DNA of 35,551 bases from Antrodiella citrinella (lineage: Eukaryota; Basidiomycota; Agaricomycetes; Polyporales; Steccherinaceae). A program made the position numbers and the translations under genes. This document shows, piece after piece, positions 33,275 to 35,551 of the stretch (positions are counted from its first letter, which is position 1; the number at the start of each line of letters is the position of its first letter). The DNA lies in NCBI GenBank assembly GCA_004802725.1, contig SGPM01000288.1, forward strand, positions 1 through 35,551, in the 5' to 3' direction. The notes under the pieces are model-generated. The model was not told the origin of the DNA and searched no databases. It was given only the letters and a program-made list of their open reading frames with translations.

Positions 33275-35551
33275 TCATTCTTCCATCGCGTCCTTCTCAT
33301 ATTTCTTCTTCATGACACTCACTGTGATAGAGAAGGATGATAAGGGGGTGAAACTTGTGAAGGGGCAATCTAGACATACCATCACGTGAAATCTGACCGG
33401 ACGATAGCCATCCTTCAGGGAACGCAGCGACGATCTAGTGAACAGAATTTCAGTCAAATGGAAGTCTGTACTGGAGAGAAAGGGACACACCTTCTGATAT
33501 AGAGACTTCCTCACACCCTGTTCGCTGACGATCTGGTTGTTCTGCTCCAGCAGACTACTGTACAATCAGTATCCTCCTGCCAAAACTTCAACATAACAGC
33601 AGACTCACTTCTTCTCGTTCTCGATTCGACAGCACTCATTGCTCAGACACACCAACTGCCAAATCAACGCCTTCATATCCTCCGTCAGCCTGAACTTCTT
33701 CGTCGGCGGATTCGCATCCTTGCCGCCTTTAGCCCCAGCGGTATGCACTGCACCCTCCTCTTCATGTCCACTCTCATGTCCGTCTTCGCGTGGTGGCAGG
33801 GCAGACGTACCGGTATTCGGCGTGGGGTGCGCATCTGACGGTACAGGCGTGCTCTCTACCGAAGTAGCAGGCGGTTGTGGCGCCGACGGACCTGCCTCAG
33901 AATCCTGTTTCGCCTTCTCGTGCCGTTTCTCTGATCGCCCGAACGAAAATACCATCAGTAAGCACGATGCCCCACGCCGAATGAACACATAAGCCCACGT
34001 ACCCCATGCAGCCAGACTTTTCTCGTACTCCTCCTTCGCTCTTGGGAACCCGTCCTCCGCCACCTTCGCCAGTTCCTGCAGGCACGCGTTCTGCCTGTCC
34101 AGGAGGAGGTTCGTGTGGTCCCGCCATATCGTCCGCTTGATAAGCTTCGTCATGGTGAATTTGTTATACGGGAACAGCGTGGGCATGAGGTTGAAGAAAT
34201 TGTCGTCGTACTCGCCGAGCACGATTGCCTTCAGCGCGACCTGCGCCAGGACAGGTTTCAGCGTTGGCGGGAACTTGCCCTTCTGGTCGAAGTTCTCTGC
34301 TGGACGATTCAGCACACACATACGAACGCGCAAAGGGTGTAACAAGAAGACATACCTTCCGAGATCGTTTTCTTCAACTGCTCAATCATGACCTGCAAGT
34401 CTGGATGGAACGGCCGAATTTCAATCTTCCGCTTCTTCTTCGACGTGCTCGCGACACCCCCAGTCGACGTGCCGTTCACGCTCAACGCTTCGCCCTCACT
34501 CGCTTTCCGCTTCAATCCATTCGCGCTCGCTTGGTCGTCTTCAGAGAGGAGCGCGATAGGAGCGTCCTTGCTCCCTTCTTCTTTTAGAAGAGCGACCCTG
34601 CGAGGCGATGCGGGTGGATGTTTGGACGAGGATGAAGAGGCGCCGTTTAGTGATAGGGGAGCGAGGGACGCGGGCAAAGTGGCCAGTGCCGCAGATACGG
34701 AGGCTGCGGGAGCCATGATATTGACTTTGCGGGATTTGGGTTTCTTTGCTTGGGGACTGCATGACGAGTATGAGCGGTGGTATGAATTGGGAGGATAATA
34801 GCAGATACGAAGAAGAAGGGGGTAGACAAAGGGGAAGGGGAATAGCAATGGGAAGATGATCCCTTGCGAGACAAAGTAAATGTTGAGACGTACACATTGT
34901 GTTGCAAGGCCACCTGTCCACTAGACACGTAGAATCCTTGTTGCTTTGTCTCCGCAAAAAATGTCCTCTCGTCCTTGGTCAGCTCGGAATCGTCAATGAA
35001 AGGATCGGAGACGTCGTAGTACTCCGGAGCAGCATTCTTCACGTCAAAAGTGAGCAACAGTAGATACAAGATAGACAAACAAAACGCACCCGTTTCCGTT
35101 TCTTCTTTGGCTGGGGTTTACTATCGCCCTCGTCGTCGCCTTCAGAATGACTGTCGTCGCTTGAGTCCCGTTTTGAAACCGGAACAGGAGTGGACTGGCG
35201 CTGGCCGGTCTCCTTTGCGAGTGCGCTAATATCAACGGCGTAGTTGTCCTGGCCGCCGAGCTTGATTTCGAGGCGCACAGTCTGGAGCGGGGGGCGCGTT
35301 GGCGGCGGGGGCGGGGACGGTGAGGGCGAGCGAGCGGGCTGCTTCGTGGATTTGGGTTTGGCGCCGGAAGTTGGGTTTGGCGCCGCTGCGCTTGAAGAGG
35401 ACGGTTTGGTCTTCTTGCCGTTCTCCTTTGTGACCGCCTTGGTCGGCGACGCAGCGGGGGGCACAGACGACGAGGACGACGTGTTGCCGTTGTCGACGGG
35501 GGTGTGGGTGTCGTGGGCGGAGTCGGGTGGGAGTCGCTGGAGTCGTCGACG
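33275..35551 (-). CDS. HPC2: HPC2/ubinuclein-type HIR complex subunit, 5' partial
   Basis: Exons on the minus strand: 35551-35090 (open to the window edge, so the start is outside), 35036-34894, 34756-34356, 34296-34003, 33930-33609, 33557-33491, 33434-33380 and 33321-33275. All phases agree; 596 residues are present. The first exon is a Ser/Pro/Lys-rich disordered region ending in a basic cluster (PKKKRKR, NLS-like). Next comes the Hpc2-related domain (EYYDVSDPFIDDSEL, then FYVSSGQVAL), the signature of yeast Hpc2 and animal ubinuclein, which contact the histone H3.3/H4 chaperone HIRA/Hir. The ubinuclein middle domain follows (FPPTLKPVLAQVALKAIVL, FNLMPTLFPYNKFTMTKLIK). The C-terminus is short and charged (MKKKYEKDAMEE). 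It should act in replication-independent nucleosome assembly and histone gene silencing in the nucleus. Gene symbol given by domain; orthology not tested. Confidence 0.88.

Overview
The window is eukaryotic nuclear DNA, almost certainly from a mushroom-forming basidiomycete (Agaricomycetes). Coding regions are split by many phase-consistent introns of about 45-60 bp (GT-AG, often GTRNGT donors). The gene content also fits: BTB/POZ proteins, rapidly evolving LRR proteins, lineage-specific Ser/Thr-rich proteins and conserved fungal housekeeping genes. No bacterial operons, rRNA, tRNA or CRISPR array were found. Exon coordinates below were derived by hand from splice signals, reading phase and family conservation.

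Layout, left to right. A minus-strand LRR-protein remnant (about 471-1086). A large minus-strand basidiomycete-type protein of unknown function (1994-4292, one intron). A gene-poor stretch (4293-6932) holding a 22-bp perfect palindrome. A double-BTB protein (6933-8798, minus). An LRR protein cut by a 319-bp assembly gap (9078-10172, minus) and a second, frameshifted LRR paralogue full of ambiguous bases (11112-12086, minus). A 714-bp TIR element flanked by TA (12340-13053). A 19-exon importin-13-type karyopherin (13272-17388, minus). A Ser/Thr-rich single-pass membrane protein (17564 to about 19841, minus).

The right half is mainly on the plus strand. It holds an 11-exon coiled-coil protein (20404-22288) and two tandem MFS transporter paralogues (23134-25034 and 27396-29734). 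Their internal exon lengths are identical, and they share a 16-bp upstream element. Next come a long-chain acyl-CoA synthetase (30520-32770) and, converging on it, a 5'-partial HPC2/ubinuclein-type subunit of the HIR histone-chaperone complex (33275-35551, minus).

The genes do not form an obvious pathway cluster. Conserved genes (nuclear import, histone deposition, fatty-acid activation) sit next to a variable zone (about 9-13 kb) of LRR paralogues, low-quality consensus and a transposon-derived element. The most interesting points are the duplicated transporter pair (shared upstream motif, one non-canonical intron, one enlarged intron), the TIR element, the large palindrome, and the frameshifted LRR copy beside the gap.
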